The notes below the pieces were generated by a model that ran no database searches, was not told the DNA's origin, and was given only the letters and a program-made list of their open reading frames with translations. Source: Neisseria sp. MVDL19-042950 (GTDB lineage: Bacteria; Pseudomonadota; Gammaproteobacteria; Burkholderiales; Neisseriaceae). Taken from it: DNA of 64,000 bases. The stretch lies in the NCBI RefSeq assembly GCF_030504625.1, contig NZ_JAUKWH010000002.1, positions 1-64,000 of the forward strand, written 5' to 3'. The position numbers were made by a program, and so were the translations under genes. Shown in pieces: positions 17,580 to 29,789 of the stretch (position 1 is its first letter; each line of letters opens with the position of its first letter).

Positions 17580-17861
17580 TCAAGATTCGATATTCTTGCG
17601 CCACAAAACCAATAATTTGCCGATATGCTGTACCAGTTGCGCATCTACTGCTTCGCACAATGCCTCGCAAATGGCAATACGTTCGGCACGATCATCGCCT
17701 GCCACACGCACTTTGATTAATTCGTGAGCAGTTAAGGCGGCATCGGTTTCTTTGATTACCGATTCGGTTAAACCGTGTTGGCCGATCATAACCACTGGGT
17801 TTAAATGATGGGCGCGTGCTTTAAGTTCCAAGATTTCTTTAGTGTTGAGTTTTTCAGTCAT
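17580..17861 (-). CDS. yhbY: YhbY-family (CRM domain) RNA-binding protein
   Basis: MTEKLNTKEILELKARAHHLNPVVMIGQHGLTESVIKETDAALTAHELIKVRVAGDDR. Confidence 0.92.
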   Translation of the reverse strand: MTEKLNTKEILELKARAHHLNPVVMIGQHGLTESVIKETDAALTAHELIKVRVAGDDRAERIAICEALCEAVDAQLVQHIGKLLVLWRKNIES

Positions 17862-18021
17862 TTTTACTGCTTCGGTGAAATAATAAACAAACACGTATTG
17901 TACGCGAACCGCCGACTTTCAGGGAAAATATAGAACGGATAGGCCGTCTGAAACCGGAAGCCGATTTCAAATTCTATCGATGATAACGTACAATACATTT
18001 TTTTATTTTTTCGGAAAATTT

Positions 18022-18642
18022 ATGTCTGTCCGTTCCAAATCTTCCAAGGCTTGGCTGAACGAACATGTGAACGACCATTATGTTCACATGGCGCAAAAAG
18101 ACGGTTATCGCGCAAGAGCCGCTTACAAACTTTTGGAAATCAACGAAAAAGACAAATTAATCAAACCCGGCACGGTGCTGGCCGATCTGGGGAGCGCACC
18201 GGGTAGTTGGTCGCAAGTGGCTGCCAAGCTGGTTGGGAAGTCGGGGCAGGTTTTTGCCTTGGATATTCTGCCGATGGATGATATAGAAGGCGTGTCGTTT
18301 ATTCAGGGCGACTTTCGCGAAGACAGCGTGCTGGCTGAATTTGAATCATTACTCAAAAACCGCCCGCTGGATCTTGTAATTTGCGACATGGCACCCAATA
18401 TGTCGGGCAACGCCGTGACGGATCAGGCACGCAGTTTTTATTTGAGCGAGCTGGCTTTGGATTTTGCCATTAACCATTTGAAAAAAGGCGGTAATTTTCT
18501 GGTTAAAGTATTTCAGGGCGCAGGCTATCAGGAATACATGGCTGCTATGCGGGAAGCATTTTCCGCCGTGCAAACCCGTAAACCGGAAGCCTCACGCAAT
18601 CGTTCCAGTGAGATTTATTTATTAGGAAAAAATAAACGCTGA
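18022..18642 (+). CDS. rlmE: 23S rRNA (uridine-2'-O-)-methyltransferase RlmE/FtsJ
   Basis: [40 protein letters not shown]...[16 protein letters not shown]...[12 protein letters not shown]. Confidence 0.96.
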   Translation: MSVRSKSSKAWLNEHVNDHYVHMAQKDGYRARAAYKLLEINEKDKLIKPGTVLADLGSAPGSWSQVAAKLVGKSGQVFALDILPMDDIEGVSFIQGDFREDSVLAEFESLLKNRPLDLVICDMAPNMSGNAVTDQARSFYLSELALDFAINHLKKGGNFLVKVFQGAGYQEYMAAMREAFSAVQTRKPEASRNRSSEIYLLGKNKR

Positions 18643-18690
18643 CAATGCGGGTGGCCTGATTTACAATTCGTTTTTCATTTTGACCCTTAT

Positions 18691-20730
18691 ATGGAGCCTG
18701 TTTCAGTGGGGAATATTTTCAAAAATCTTTTAGTTTGGCTGATACTGGGTGTCTGCTTAATGGCAGCATTCAATGCCATCAGCGACAAGCAAGAAAGTAA
18801 GCAACAGATTGAATATTCACAATTTATTGAGCAAGTGAACAAAGGCGAAATTGCCAGCGTTAATATCGAAGGCTCAGTTGTGAGCGGCTATCTGATTAAA
18901 GGCGAACGTGCCGATAAGAGCCAGTTTTTTACCAATGCTCCGTTAGACGACAAGCTCGTGCAAACGCTTCTGGAGAAAAAAGTACGCGTTAAAGTAACGC
19001 CGGAAGAAAAGCCGAGCATGTTGACTAGTCTGTTTTTCAGCTTGCTGCCGGTAATGCTGTTGATCGGCGCATGGTTCTACTTCATGCGTATGCAGGCGGG
19101 CGGCGGCGGTAAGGGCGGTGCGTTTTCATTTGGTAAAAGCCGCGCCAAATTGTTGGATAAAGACACCAATAAAGTAACATTCGCCGATGTTGCCGGTTGC
19201 GACGAAGCTAAAGAAGAAGTTCAGGAAATCGTTGATTACCTCAGAGCTCCCAACCGTTACCAAAGTCTGGGCGGACGTGTTCCACGCGGCATTCTGTTGG
19301 CGGGCAGCCCCGGTACCGGTAAAACCTTGCTGGCCAAAGCCATTGCGGGCGAAGCACAAGTGCCGTTTTTCAGCATTTCAGGCTCTGACTTCGTAGAAAT
19401 GTTTGTCGGTGTAGGTGCCAGCCGTGTCCGCGATATGTTTGAACAGGCTAAGAAAAATGCCCCTTGCATCATCTTTATTGATGAAATTGATGCCGTAGGC
19501 CGACAACGCGGAGCAGGTTTGGGCGGCGGCAACGACGAACGCGAGCAAACCCTGAACCAATTGCTGGTTGAAATGGATGGTTTTGAAAGCAATCAAACCG
19601 TGATTGTCATCGCTGCTACCAACCGTCCTGATGTACTCGATCCGGCATTGCAACGTCCCGGACGTTTCGACCGCCAAGTAGTAGTGCCTTTGCCCGACAT
19701 CCGCGGTCGCGAACAAATTTTGAAGGTGCATGCGAAAAAAGTGCCGTTAGATGAATCGGTAGATTTGGTTTCTTTGGCGCGCGGTACACCGGGCTTTTCC
19801 GGTGCCGATTTGGCGAACTTGGTAAACGAAGCCGCTTTGTTTGCAGGCCGTCGCAATAAAGTTAAAGTGGATCAAAGCGATTTTGAAGATGCCAAAGACA
19901 AAATCTACATGGGTCCGGAACGCCGCTCTATGGTGATGCACGAAGACGAAAAACGTGCGACAGCCTATCATGAAGCAGGCCATGCTATTGTGGCTGAAAG
20001 TTTGGACTTTACTGATCCTGTGCATAAAGTAACCATCATGCCGCGCGGACGTGCATTGGGATTAACTTGGCAATTGCCTGAGCGCGATCGCCTCAGTATG
20101 TATAAAGACCAAATGTTGAGCCAGATTTCGATTTTGTACGGCGGTCGTATTGCTGAAGATCTCTTTGTCGGCCGTATTTCTACCGGTGCTTCCAACGACT
20201 TTGAACGCGCAACGCAGATTGCCCGTGAAATGGTAACGCGTTTCGGTATGAGCGATAAAATGGGGGCAATGGTGTATGCGGAGAATGAAGGCGAAGTATT
20301 CTTAGGTCGTTCGATTACCCGTTCGCAGCATATTTCCGAAAAAACCCAGCAGGAAGTAGATGCCGAAGTGCGCCGTATTTTGGATGAGCAATATGCGGTG
20401 GCATATAAAATCTTGGATGAAAATCGCGACAAGATGGAAACCATGTGTAAAGCTCTGATGGAATGGGAAACCATCGACCGTGATCAGGTGCTGGAAATCA
20501 TGGAAGGCAAGCAACCCAGCCCACCTAAAGATTACAGCTACAATATCCGCAAGGAGGAAGAAGTGGCACCTGTTCGGAAGGAAGAAGTTTTGGAAATTGA
20601 TCATGCAAATTCTGAAACTACTGAGAATCTCGAAGTCTCTGCTTCTGACAATATTGCTGAAGATAAACAGAATGATGCTCAAACCATTGCTGCTGAAGAA
20701 ACACGCGGCAATACAAATGATAAAGTTTGA
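18691..20730 (+). CDS. ftsH: ATP-dependent zinc metalloprotease FtsH
   Basis: 679 aa; [21 protein letters not shown] motif [25 protein letters not shown]. Confidence 0.98.
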   Translation: MEPVSVGNIFKNLLVWLILGVCLMAAFNAISDKQESKQQIEYSQFIEQVNKGEIASVNIEGSVVSGYLIKGERADKSQFFTNAPLDDKLVQTLLEKKVRVKVTPEEKPSMLTSLFFSLLPVMLLIGAWFYFMRMQAGGGGKGGAFSFGKSRAKLLDKDTNKVTFADVAGCDEAKEEVQEIVDYLRAPNRYQSLGGRVPRGILLAGSPGTGKTLLAKAIAGEAQVPFFSISGSDFVEMFVGVGASRVRDMFEQAKKNAPCIIFIDEIDAVGRQRGAGLGGGNDEREQTLNQLLVEMDGFESNQTVIVIAATNRPDVLDPALQRPGRFDRQVVVPLPDIRGREQILKVHAKKVPLDESVDLVSLARGTPGFSGADLANLVNEAALFAGRRNKVKVDQSDFEDAKDKIYMGPERRSMVMHEDEKRATAYHEAGHAIVAESLDFTDPVHKVTIMPRGRALGLTWQLPERDRLSMYKDQMLSQISILYGGRIAEDLFVGRISTGASNDFERATQIAREMVTRFGMSDKMGAMVYAENEGEVFLGRSITRSQHISEKTQQEVDAEVRRILDEQYAVAYKILDENRDKMETMCKALMEWETIDRDQVLEIMEGKQPSPPKDYSYNIRKEEEVAPVRKEEVLEIDHANSETTENLEVSASDNIAEDKQNDAQTIAAEETRGNTNDKV

Positions 20731-20746
20731 TGGTTTGAATAGACAG

Positions 20747-20781
20747 AAAAACGGCAACCGGTTTTAACCGGTTGCCGTTTT
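20747..20781 (+). terminator. Rho-independent terminator of ftsH
   Basis: AAAACGGCAACCGG-TTTTAA-CCGGTTGCCGTTTTT. Confidence 0.9.
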
Positions 20782-21044
20782 TCATGGCGTAAGACTTTGT
20801 TTAAAAGCGCCAGCCTTGAAACTTTTATAACAACGGCAATGGAATCGGTTCGGGATTTGTTTGTATTGTCTGTGAGCCGTTGTTTCCGGTTATAAGGGTT
20901 CCGTTATAAATACAGTTTTTCGGTACGGAGAGCGCATCATATGAGTGGAGCTAAGTGAGTGGCGGGCATTTGGCAAACAAAAGTATAAAGCGCCAGATTC
21001 ATTTCTTATATGCTTTACCTACCATACTCATATTTCAAAATAAA

Positions 21045-21097
21045 AGGCCGTCTGAAAACTTTGCAGAGGAAGCCTGCACCATATTTTCAGACGGCCT
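21045..21097. terminator. Inverted DUS pair downstream of guaA
   Basis: AGGCCGTCTGAAAACTTT...ATTTTCAGACGGCCT. Confidence 0.5.
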
Positions 21098-21131
21098 TTA
21101 GAGGGAAAGATCAAGGAGTTTTTTATACTGC

Positions 21132-22697
21132 TTATTCCCACTCAATCGTAGCGGGCGGTTTACCGCTCACGTCGTACACCACGCGGTTGATGCCGCGTAC
21201 TTCGTTGATGATGCGGTTGGACACTTTGCCCAGCAGCGAATAAGGCAGTTCGGCCCAATGTGCGGTCATGAAGTCGCTGGTTACGACGGCGCGCAGCGCA
21301 ACCACATATTCGTAAGTGCGGCCGTCGCCCATGACGCCGACGGATTTTACCGGCAGGAACACGGCAAAGGCTTGGCTGGTGAGGTCGTACCATGAAGTGC
21401 CGTTTTCGTCGGTAGTGTTGCGCAGCTCTTGGATGAAAATATCGTCGGCACGGCGCAGGAGGTCGGCGTATTCTTTTTTCACTTCGCCGAGAATGCGCAC
21501 GCCCAAGCCGGGGCCGGGGAAGGGGTGGCGGTACACCATTTCGCGCGGCAGGCCGAGGGCTACGCCGAGTTCGCGCACTTCGTCCTTAAACAGGTCGCGC
21601 AGCGGTTCGAGCAGCTTCAGGTTGAGGGTTTCAGGCAGGCCGCCTACGTTGTGGTGGCTCTTGATGGCGTGGGCTTTTTTGGTTTTGGCACCGGCGCTTT
21701 CGATCACGTCGGGGTAAATCGTGCCTTGTGCCAGCCATTTGGCGTTTTGGCGTTTACCGGCTTCGGTTTGGAACACTTCCACGAATTCGGCACCGATGAT
21801 TTTGCGTTTTTGTTCGGGGTCGGTCACGCCGGCGAGTTTGCCCATGAAGTCGTCGGTGGCATCGACGTGAATCACGTTGACGCCTAAGTTGCGGGCAAAC
21901 ATATCCATCACCATTTGGCCTTCGTTCAGGCGCAGGAGGCCGTGATCAACGAATACGCAAGTGAGTTGGTCGCCGATGGCACGGTGGATCAACGCGGCGG
22001 CTACGGAAGAATCTACGCCGCCGGACAAGCCGAGAATCACTTCGTCGCTGCCTACTTGCTCGCGGATTTTGGCTACGGCTTCGTCGATGTAGTTGGGCAT
22101 GGTCCAGCTGGGTTGCGCACCGCAGATGTCGAGCACGAAACGGTTGAGCAAGGCGCGGCCTTGTTTGGTGTGGGTTACTTCAGGGTGGAACTGGATGCCG
22201 TAGAATTGTTTTTCGGCGTTTTCCATCATGGCCACGGGGCAGCTTGGCGTGTCGCCGATGATGCAGAAGCCTTCGGGCAGCTTGGATACTTTGTCGCCGT
22301 GGCTCATCCACACATCGAGTGTGTTGGGCAGGCCGTCTGAAAGGCCGCGGGTAAGTTCGCAATCGATGGTTTTTACTTGAGCGTAGCCGAATTCGCGCTG
22401 GTCGCCGGGGGAAACTTCGCCGCCGAGATGATGCGCCATAAACTGCATGCCGTAGCAGATGCCGAGCACGGGAATGCCTAAATCGAAAATACCGGTGTCG
22501 GCCTGATAATCGGAGTTGTAAACGGAATTGGGGCCGCCGGAAAGAATAATGCCTTTGGGAGCAAATGCTTTGATGTCTTCCAAAGGCATATCGTAAGAAT
22601 GCAGTTCGCAATACACATGGGCTTCGCGCACGCGGCGGGCGATAAGTTGGGTAACTTGCGAGCCGAAGTCGAGAATGAGGATTTTGTCTTGAATCAT
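21132..22697 (-). CDS. guaA: GMP synthase (glutamine-hydrolysing)
   Basis: 521 aa from [71 protein letters not shown]-terminus. Confidence 0.97.
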   Translation of the reverse strand: MIQDKILILDFGSQVTQLIARRVREAHVYCELHSYDMPLEDIKAFAPKGIILSGGPNSVYNSDYQADTGIFDLGIPVLGICYGMQFMAHHLGGEVSPGDQREFGYAQVKTIDCELTRGLSDGLPNTLDVWMSHGDKVSKLPEGFCIIGDTPSCPVAMMENAEKQFYGIQFHPEVTHTKQGRALLNRFVLDICGAQPSWTMPNYIDEAVAKIREQVGSDEVILGLSGGVDSSVAAALIHRAIGDQLTCVFVDHGLLRLNEGQMVMDMFARNLGVNVIHVDATDDFMGKLAGVTDPEQKRKIIGAEFVEVFQTEAGKRQNAKWLAQGTIYPDVIESAGAKTKKAHAIKSHHNVGGLPETLNLKLLEPLRDLFKDEVRELGVALGLPREMVYRHPFPGPGLGVRILGEVKKEYADLLRRADDIFIQELRNTTDENGTSWYDLTSQAFAVFLPVKSVGVMGDGRTYEYVVALRAVVTSDFMTAHWAELPYSLLGKVSNRIINEVRGINRVVYDVSGKPPATIEWE

Positions 22698-22823
22698 GGT
22701 GGTTTCTTCGGGTTGGGATGTGTTAAATGCGGACGACGGGGAATAAAATGAGGCCGTCTGAAAAGGCTGATATTGTACCATTTTTCAGACGGCCTGAAGA
22801 GATGCCGCATAAAAAGGATGGGC

Positions 22824-23162
22824 TTATTTGTCGAGCAGTTTGTTGTGCTTATAGGGCACCATGTTGCTGCGGGAAAGAAGCAGCAGGCAGCCCAGTATCA
22901 TCATGCCCAAAGCAATCAGCGGCGAGTAGCCGAGCAAGTATTGGCTTTTCAGATAAACGGCTGCTCCGATGTAAATCAGCAGCGGGCCGGATACGATAGA
23001 TTGTTTGTTAATGCCGTCTATAACCAGCACGACGACACCGGCAATCGCCAAGGCAATGGCGATTAATGTGGCAGTGGCTGGCAGGATACCGGTTGTTTTC
23101 AAAAACCAAACGGCACCGGCGATAATCAGGAATAAAGGTAAAGCAAGTGATGATTGGGGCAT
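22824..23162 (-). CDS. Small integral membrane protein (LiaF/LiaI-like TM region), function unknown
   Basis: 112 aa; several hydrophobic helices (LFLIIAGAVWFLKTTGILPATATLIAIALAIAGVVVLVI...). Confidence 0.65.
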   Translation of the reverse strand: MPQSSLALPLFLIIAGAVWFLKTTGILPATATLIAIALAIAGVVVLVIDGINKQSIVSGPLLIYIGAAVYLKSQYLLGYSPLIALGMMILGCLLLLSRSNMVPYKHNKLLDK

Positions 23163-23357
23163 GGCGGTTTTCCGAAAAGTTTCAGACGGCCTGCATTGTA
23201 TAAACGGCAGGTCGTCTGAAAAAGATTTGAACAGAATTCTTGCGTGTTTTTACTCAAATGGTGCAGGGGCTTGTTGCAAGTGTGTTTTGTACTGTTGAAA
23301 TATTATGCCGGCTTGAGCAATCCGCTATGGAAAAGCGGCTTCGGATGTTGAAACCGA

Positions 23358-23804
23358 TTATCCCGCATTTTTCATCAGGCGTTGTTTTTCACGCTTCCAG
23401 TCGGCTTCTTTCATGCTTTGGCGTTTGTCGTGCTGTTTCTTACCTTTTGCCAAGCCGATGTCCATTTTGATTTTTCCGCGGTGGTAGTGCATATTTAAGG
23501 GCACGATGGTGTAGCCCGCCCGCTCCGTTTTTCCGATGAGCTTGTTGATTTCCGATTGTTTCAGCAGGAGTTTGCGTTGGCGTACGGGGTCGGGTTTCAC
23601 GTGGGTGGATGCGGTGGGCAGGGCGGTAATATGGCAGCTGACCAGATAGAAAGCATCTTTTTTCCAATGGATATAGCTTTCTTTCAACTGCACGCGGCCG
23701 GCACGGATGGCTTTGACTTCCCAGCCTTCCAACACCAAACCGGCTTCGATCTGGTCTTCAATAAAGTAATCGTGAAACGCTTTTTTATTGTTGGCTATGC
23801 TCAT
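23358..23804 (-). CDS. smpB: SsrA-binding protein
   Basis: 148 aa; [40 protein letters not shown]...[29 protein letters not shown]. Confidence 0.98.
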   Translation of the reverse strand: MSIANNKKAFHDYFIEDQIEAGLVLEGWEVKAIRAGRVQLKESYIHWKKDAFYLVSCHITALPTASTHVKPDPVRQRKLLLKQSEINKLIGKTERAGYTIVPLNMHYHRGKIKMDIGLAKGKKQHDKRQSMKEADWKREKQRLMKNAG

Positions 23805-23867
23805 GGTGGATATCGCTTAAATGTTTTTCAGACGGCCTCGGTATTCTAACAGAGGCCGTCTGAACAA

Positions 23868-24086
23868 TCAGAATGATTTGATGCAGGTAAAGCGCGGCAG
23901 TTCTCGCCCGTTGTAGGTTATTGTTTCCGCAAACATACCGGCGGGGCGCACCCATAATCCGAAATCGCCGTATAAAGCGCGGTATACAACCATTTTTTCT
24001 TCGGTTTCGGAGTGCTGCGCGGTGCCGATAACTTCGTATAGATTCCCTTTGTAATGGCGGTAGATGCCCGGCTTAATCGTGGTCAT
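23868..24086 (-). CDS. DUF1653 family protein
   Basis: 72 aa; IKPGIYRHYKGNLYEVIGTAQHSETEEKMVVYRALYGDFGLWVRPAGMFAE. Confidence 0.85.
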   Translation of the reverse strand: MTTIKPGIYRHYKGNLYEVIGTAQHSETEEKMVVYRALYGDFGLWVRPAGMFAETITYNGRELPRFTCIKSF

Positions 24087-24288
24087 GGCGGATGTGGCGG
24101 CGGTAGTATCGGTCGATATTGTGTATGGCTTGGGTGTCTTCAGGTTTGAGAGTATGCTTCAAGCTGTTGAGCTTGATCAGAATAATGTCTTCCTGCTCGG
24201 CAACGGCACAGCTTACTTCTCCGGTGGAGCGAAAAAAAACCATTAATTCGTCGAGTTGTTGTAAAGCACGCTGGTAGTCGGGATTCAT
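24073..24288 (-). CDS. Hypothetical protein
   Basis: 71 aa MNPDYQRALQQLDELMVFFRSTGEVSCAVAEQEDIILIKLNSLKH...; overlaps the start of the DUF1653 gene, looks translationally coupled. Confidence 0.55.
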   Translation of the reverse strand: MNPDYQRALQQLDELMVFFRSTGEVSCAVAEQEDIILIKLNSLKHTLKPEDTQAIHNIDRYYRRHIRHDHD

Positions 24289-24369
24289 AGGCCGTCTGAA
24301 AAAACGAATGGCAGGTTGGAAACCCGCCATAGTTTGGTTATTGCAGCCGGAAAAACCGGTTCAATCAAA

Positions 24370-24573
24370 TTAAGCAGCCTGAATGTTGGCGGCTTGCTTG
24401 CCTTTAGGGCCGGTAGTAACTTCGAAAGAAACGCGTTGGCCTTCTTTCAATGTTTTGAAACCTTCCATGTTGATTGCAGAGAAGTGGGCGAACAAATCTT
24501 CACCACCTTCGTCCGGAGTAATAAAACCAAAACCTTTAGCGTCGTTAAACCATTTAACAATACCGGTTGCCAT
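24370..24573 (-). CDS. Cold-shock protein (CspA family)
   Basis: 67 aa [67 protein letters not shown]. Confidence 0.97.
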   Translation of the reverse strand: MATGIVKWFNDAKGFGFITPDEGGEDLFAHFSAINMEGFKTLKEGQRVSFEVTTGPKGKQAANIQAA

Positions 24574-24822
24574 TGCACTTCCTATACTAAAAATAACAAA
24601 AAAATAATGAAAACAGCAAATATAGGCAAAGCGGACAACTTAAAAGTTTTGAGTTTCTCCAAACCATTATGCTTTATGCCGAGATGCCAAGCTCTGCTTA
24701 GGAAGGCTTTTTACCTATGTTAAGGAGTGTAGTCAAGTAGTGTTTGGGAAAAAAACCGAAATTTATTAAAATAACGCAAAAAACAACATAAACCACATTT
24801 GAAATGCTTATAAAGATTTAGT

Positions 24823-25134
24823 ATGAGTAAAGTGAATATCAAACACAAAACTGAAAATGAAACCGCCAAAGAGAAGGTTCCCCCACCGAAAAAATACGGT
24901 GTGTTTTTATTGAACGACGACTACACCACAATGGATTTTGTGGTTCAGGTGTTGACGGAAATTTTCATGCTGCCGCAAGATAAAGCGGTGGCGGTTATGT
25001 TGCTGGTTCATCACGAAGGCAAAGGATTGTGCGGCACTTATACGCACGATATCGCTCATACCAAACAACAGCAGGTGATGCAGTGGGCGAAGAGCGAAGG
25101 GCATCCGCTGCAATGTATTATTGAGGAGGTTTAA
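24823..25134 (+). CDS. clpS: ATP-dependent Clp protease adaptor ClpS
   Basis: 103 aa; PPPKKYGVFLLNDDYTTMDFVVQVLTEIF...HHEGKGLCGTYTHDIA. Confidence 0.97.
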   Translation: MSKVNIKHKTENETAKEKVPPPKKYGVFLLNDDYTTMDFVVQVLTEIFMLPQDKAVAVMLLVHHEGKGLCGTYTHDIAHTKQQQVMQWAKSEGHPLQCIIEEV

Positions 25135-25139
25135 ATTAA

Positions 25140-27425
25140 ATGATTTCCGCCGAACTTGAACAGATTCTGCAACATATTTATGCACATGCGCGGGAGAAAA
25201 AACATGAGTTGATCAGTTTGGAACATTTATTGCTGGCACTTATCGAGCACAGTCAGGACGTACGCAATGTGTTGGAGCAATGCGGGGCGGACTGCCATAT
25301 TCTGTCGCGCCAGCTTGAAGAAAGTATCGAAGAAAATACGCCCGAGCTGCCGCAGCACCTGTTTGATCGAACCGAAACACAACCCACCATCGGTTTTCAG
25401 CGCGTTGTGCAGCGGGCCATCATGCATGCGCAATCGGCCGATAAAAAGGAAGTGTATCCGCTCGATATACTGGTTGCCCTGATGAGCGAGAATGAAAGCC
25501 ATGCGGTGTATTTTCTGCAATTGCAGTCGGTAAGCCGTTACGATGTTTTGCGTTCTTTGGCTTACGGTACGGCATCCGAAAACCATCATGAAGATAGCGA
25601 CGATTATTCGGAGGGCGGTTCTGCATCCTCGGAAAACAGCGATGCTTTGGCCAGCTACACCGTGAATCTGAATGCCGAAGTGAAAGCGGGGCGTATCGAC
25701 CCTTTGATCGGCCGCAAGCATGAAATGGAGCGTTTGGTGCAAGTGCTGTGCCGCCGCCGTAAAAACAATCCGATTTTGGTCGGGGAAGCCGGCGTAGGAA
25801 AAACCGCGCTGGCGGAAGGGCTGGCGCATCAGATTGTGAACGGCAGCGTGCCGGAAACTTTGCAAGAGGCAACGGTGTTTTCGCTGGATATGGGTTCGCT
25901 GTTGGCGGGTACCAAATATCGCGGAGACTTTGAAGCGCGGGTAAAGGCCGTCTTAAAACAGCTTACCCAAATTCCGAACGCCATTTTGTTTGTGGATGAG
26001 ATTCATACCATCATCGGAGCCGGCAGTGTTTCGGGCGGCACGATGGATGCTTCCAATTTGCTCAAGCCTGCTTTGGCCAAAGGGCAGTTGCGCTGTATCG
26101 GTGCGACAACTTACGACGAATACCGCACTATTTTCGATAAAGACCATGCTCTGAGCCGCCGTTTTCAAAAAATCGACATTGTCGAACCCAGTATCGCCGA
26201 AACCGTGCAGATTTTGCGCGGCCTGAAACCGATGTTTGAAAGTTTCCATCAGGTGCGCTATACCGGCGCGGCATTGGAGGCGGCTGCCGAACTTTCCGCC
26301 CGCTATATCAACGACCGCTTTCTGCCTGATAAAGCAATCGATGTGATGGATGAAGCCGGTGCTGCGCAACGGATTTTGCCGAAATCCAAACAGAAAAAAG
26401 TAATCGGCAAAGCGCAGATCGAAGCGGTGGTGGCGAAAGTGGCTCGTATTCCTGAAAAAACCGTTTCGCACGACGATAAACAGGTGTTGCAATATTTGGG
26501 CCGCAATCTGAAAAACATGGTATTCGGGCAGGATAACGCCATTGATGCGTTGGTGGCGGCCGTAAAAATGGCACGTTCGGGGTTGGGGCAGCCTGAAAAA
26601 CCCATCGGCAGTTTTCTGTTTTCCGGCCCGACCGGTGTCGGTAAAACCGAAGTGGCCAAGCAGCTTGCTTTTTCGCTCGGTGTGCCGTTGCAGCGTTTCG
26701 ACATGTCGGAATATATGGAACGCCATGCCGTATCGCGCCTGATCGGTTCCCCGCCGGGATATGTCGGTTTCGAACAGGGCGGTTTGTTGACCGAGGCCAT
26801 CAGCAAGCAGCCGTTCTGCGTATTGTTGTTGGACGAAATCGAAAAAGCACATCCCGATATTTTCAATGTGCTGTTGCAGGTGATGGATTACGGCAGGCTT
26901 ACCGACAATAACGGCAAAAGCGCCGATTTCCGCAATGTAATCATTATCATGACTACCAATGCCGGTGCGGAAAGTTTGAGCAGGCCCGGAGTAGGGTTTA
27001 CGCCCAAACGGGAGCGCGGTGATGAAATGCAGGCCATCAACAAGCAGTTTTCGCCGGAATTCCGCAACCGCTTGGATGCCGTGATTTCTTTTGCTCCTTT
27101 AGACGAAGCGGTGATTGCCAAAGTGGTGGACAAATTCCTGCTTCAGCTTGAGCAGCAATTGCTCGATAAAAAAGTGGAAGTTGAATTTACCCCTGCATTG
27201 CGTCAATATCTGGCGAAAAAAGGCTTTGATCCGCAAATGGGTGCGCGCCCGATGAACAGGCTGATTCAAGACAAAATCCGTAAGGCTCTGGCCGATGAAT
27301 TGCTGTTCGGCAAACTTGCAGACGGCGGGTTCGTGCGGATAGACTGGAACGCCGAAAAAGAAGAAGCCGTGTTGGGGTTCAAGAAACTTTCAGAGCGTAA
27401 GGAAACGGTGGAAGCGGCTGTGTGA
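25140..27425 (+). CDS. clpA: ATP-dependent Clp protease ATP-binding subunit ClpA
   Basis: 761 aa; two AAA modules [15 protein letters not shown] and [15 protein letters not shown]; adjacent to clpS. Confidence 0.97.
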   Translation: MISAELEQILQHIYAHAREKKHELISLEHLLLALIEHSQDVRNVLEQCGADCHILSRQLEESIEENTPELPQHLFDRTETQPTIGFQRVVQRAIMHAQSADKKEVYPLDILVALMSENESHAVYFLQLQSVSRYDVLRSLAYGTASENHHEDSDDYSEGGSASSENSDALASYTVNLNAEVKAGRIDPLIGRKHEMERLVQVLCRRRKNNPILVGEAGVGKTALAEGLAHQIVNGSVPETLQEATVFSLDMGSLLAGTKYRGDFEARVKAVLKQLTQIPNAILFVDEIHTIIGAGSVSGGTMDASNLLKPALAKGQLRCIGATTYDEYRTIFDKDHALSRRFQKIDIVEPSIAETVQILRGLKPMFESFHQVRYTGAALEAAAELSARYINDRFLPDKAIDVMDEAGAAQRILPKSKQKKVIGKAQIEAVVAKVARIPEKTVSHDDKQVLQYLGRNLKNMVFGQDNAIDALVAAVKMARSGLGQPEKPIGSFLFSGPTGVGKTEVAKQLAFSLGVPLQRFDMSEYMERHAVSRLIGSPPGYVGFEQGGLLTEAISKQPFCVLLLDEIEKAHPDIFNVLLQVMDYGRLTDNNGKSADFRNVIIIMTTNAGAESLSRPGVGFTPKRERGDEMQAINKQFSPEFRNRLDAVISFAPLDEAVIAKVVDKFLLQLEQQLLDKKVEVEFTPALRQYLAKKGFDPQMGARPMNRLIQDKIRKALADELLFGKLADGGFVRIDWNAEKEEAVLGFKKLSERKETVEAAV

Positions 27426-27439
27426 TTGTTTGGTTGGAA

Positions 27440-27480
27440 AGGCCGTCTGAAAAGATGTTGAAGATGTTTTCAGACGGCCT
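27440..27480. terminator. Inverted DUS pair downstream of clpA
   Basis: AGGCCGTCTGAAAAGATG...TTTTCAGACGGCCT. Confidence 0.55.
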
Positions 27481-27580
27481 TTGGTTTGCCGATGGGGTAT
27501 CGGATTTGGATATATAGTTGATTAACCGTAATTGATACAAAGGGCAAGCCGAAGACAGGCTGCCGGATTTCTCCACGCAT

Positions 27581-27612
27581 AAAAAAATGCCGCCGTATAA
27601 AACAGCGGCATT
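27581..27612 (-). terminator. Rho-independent terminator of grcA
   Basis: On the minus strand AATGCCGC-TGTTTTATACG-GCGGCATT followed by T-run. Confidence 0.85.
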
Positions 27613-27626
27613 GCTTTTCTGACTTT

Positions 27627-28013
27627 TTACAGACTATTGGTAAAGGTACGGGCAATAACGTCGCGTTGTTGCTCGGGAGTCAGGGAATTGAAACGAACGG
27701 CATAACCTGAAACGCGGATAGTCAGCTGCGGATATTTGTCAGGATTGGCTACGGCATCTTCGAGCGTTTCGCGGGTAAGCACGTTTACGTTCAAATGTTG
27801 GCCGCCTTCCACTTTCGGGCGGGCAGTGATATCAACCGGAATTTCACGGTAAGAAACTTCGCCCAATGCAGACAGGGCAACCACTTCGTCTTCTTTGAAT
27901 TTAGTGCCTTGAGAACACAAGCAGCGTACTTCTTTGGTGTCTTCGTCAAGCAGCCAGAATGAGTTCAGCAAGGCTGAGTCGGTAGCTTGGGTAATTTGAA
28001 TGCCTTTAATCAT
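27627..28013 (-). CDS. grcA: Autonomous glycyl radical cofactor
   Basis: 128 aa; ...[33 protein letters not shown] glycyl radical signature. Confidence 0.93.
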   Translation of the reverse strand: MIKGIQITQATDSALLNSFWLLDEDTKEVRCLCSQGTKFKEDEVVALSALGEVSYREIPVDITARPKVEGGQHLNVNVLTRETLEDAVANPDKYPQLTIRVSGYAVRFNSLTPEQQRDVIARTFTNSL

Positions 28014-28091
28014 GCTTTATCCTTTCTCGTTGTTAAATTAGGTGTTTAATATTACTGGTTAAATATTGTATACCCCGTGTATGAATTTAAA

Positions 28092-28105
28092 TTGACTTAA
28101 ATCAA
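28092..28105. promoter_or_regulatory. Candidate FNR box upstream of grcA
   Basis: TTGACTTAAATCAA versus consensus TTGAT-N4-ATCAA (one mismatch), about 80 bp upstream of the grcA start. Confidence 0.6.
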
Positions 28106-28400
28106 ATTACGGAAAGCTACAGGGAATTGTCGGGAAGATAATGGGGAATATATATTAAGATTCTGTTTAATAATATTATTTTTATTATTTTTTTATATTC
28201 TTTGATTTAAGTAAGATTATTGTGCGCCATATTCCAGATTGTGTGAAATTATGTTACAAATATGCATGGTTTTACGGTTTTTCAAATTAAGGTCAATATC
28301 GTTTGTATGCCGTTCGGATTGAAAAAGCAAGTTGGTTTTTTCTTTGCGGTAAGCATTTAAAACAATGACGGTATTCTCGTATTTTGCGGAGTGAACAATC

Positions 28401-29714
28401 ATGTTTTTTCTTCAGTTTGCCATCGTTTTACTGTGCATCTTGATCGGTGCGCGGGTAGGCGGCATCGGCTTGGGTGTGTTCGGCGGCATCGGTTTGGCCG
28501 TGCTCGCATTCGGTTTCGGCCTGCAGCCTACCAGCCCGCCGATTGACGTGATGTTAATGATTATGGCAGTAGTGTCCGCCGCCGCAGCTATGCAGGCTTC
28601 GGGCGGTTTGGACTATATGATTAAAATCGCCACACGTATTTTGTATAAAAATCCGAAATACATCACTTTTGTGGCACCGGCGGTAACTTATACTTTCACC
28701 GTATTGGCCGGAACGGGGCATGTTGCTTATTCGGTGCTGCCGGTTATTGCCGAGGTAAGCCGCCGCAACGGTGTCCGCCCGGAACGGCCGCTTTCGATGG
28801 CGGTGATCGCCTCTCAATTCGCCATCGTGGCCAGCCCGATTGCCGCCGCCGTGGTTGCGTGCGTCGCCTATTTGGAACCGCAGAACATCACGTTGGCAGA
28901 TGTGCTGAAGGTAACGGTTCCGGCAACGGTGTTGGGTATTACTTTGGCCTGTGTGTTTGTGAATAAAATGGGCAAAGAATTGAAAGACGATCCGCATTAT
29001 CAGAACTTGCTGAAAAATTCCGATAATAATGAAATGAGTGAAGATCAGGTCGATATCAGCAATATGGAAGTCAGCAAAACGGCCAAAGTTTCGCTGGGTA
29101 TTTTCCTTTTTGCCGCTTTGTTGGTGGTGTTGATGGGGGCGGTACCTGAGTTGCGTCCGGTATTCGAGGGCAAGCCGATGGGTATGGCGCATACGATTGA
29201 GATTGTGATGTTGTCGGCCGGCGCGCTGATTATTCTGCTTTGCAAACCGAATGGCGACGATATTACCAAAGGCTCGGTATTTCATGCGGGTATGCGTGCG
29301 GTGATTGCGGTATTCGGTATCGCTTGGTTGGGCGATACGTTGATGCACGGCCATTTGCCGGAAGTACAGGAAGCCGTATCGGGCTTGGTGCAAACTGCGC
29401 CGTGGACTTTTGCTTTTGCGCTGTTTGTGTTGTCTGTGTTGGTAAACAGCCAAGGAGCTACTGTGGCGACTTTGTTCCCCGTGGCGATTTCGCTCGGCGT
29501 GCCTGCTCCGATTATCATTGGTACGTTTGTGGCGGTGAACGGTTATTTCTTCATTCCGAACTACGGCCCGATTATCGCGGCAATCGATTTTGACAGTACG
29601 GGCACAACCAAAATCGGACGCTTCATTTTCAACCACAGCTTTATGATTCCGGGCTTATTGAGCATGGCGTTCAGCTTGGCGTTCGGCTTATTGTTTGCGA
29701 ACCTGTTTTTATAA
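28401..29714 (+). CDS. Anaerobic C4-dicarboxylate transporter (DcuA/DcuB family)
   Basis: 437 aa; [58 protein letters not shown]...[16 protein letters not shown]. Confidence 0.93.
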   Translation: MFFLQFAIVLLCILIGARVGGIGLGVFGGIGLAVLAFGFGLQPTSPPIDVMLMIMAVVSAAAAMQASGGLDYMIKIATRILYKNPKYITFVAPAVTYTFTVLAGTGHVAYSVLPVIAEVSRRNGVRPERPLSMAVIASQFAIVASPIAAAVVACVAYLEPQNITLADVLKVTVPATVLGITLACVFVNKMGKELKDDPHYQNLLKNSDNNEMSEDQVDISNMEVSKTAKVSLGIFLFAALLVVLMGAVPELRPVFEGKPMGMAHTIEIVMLSAGALIILLCKPNGDDITKGSVFHAGMRAVIAVFGIAWLGDTLMHGHLPEVQEAVSGLVQTAPWTFAFALFVLSVLVNSQGATVATLFPVAISLGVPAPIIIGTFVAVNGYFFIPNYGPIIAAIDFDSTGTTKIGRFIFNHSFMIPGLLSMAFSLAFGLLFANLFL

Positions 29715-29740
29715 TAGATTCAACATGCTTATTGTGAAGA

Positions 29741-29769
29741 GGCCGTCTGAAAAGTTTTCAGACGGCCTC
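29741..29769. terminator. Inverted DUS pair between convergent genes
   Basis: AGGCCGTCTGAAAAGTTTTCAGACGGCCT. Confidence 0.6.
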
Positions 29770-29789
29770 TTTAGTCGGATTGCGCATTG

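Noticed and set aside
25953-26852. 299-aa minus-strand ORF antisense to clpA
   Set aside because: Shadow ORF; clpA is unambiguous on the plus strand.
28554-29636. 360-aa minus-strand ORF antisense to the Dcu transporter
   Set aside because: His/Arg-rich shadow translation without domain signal.
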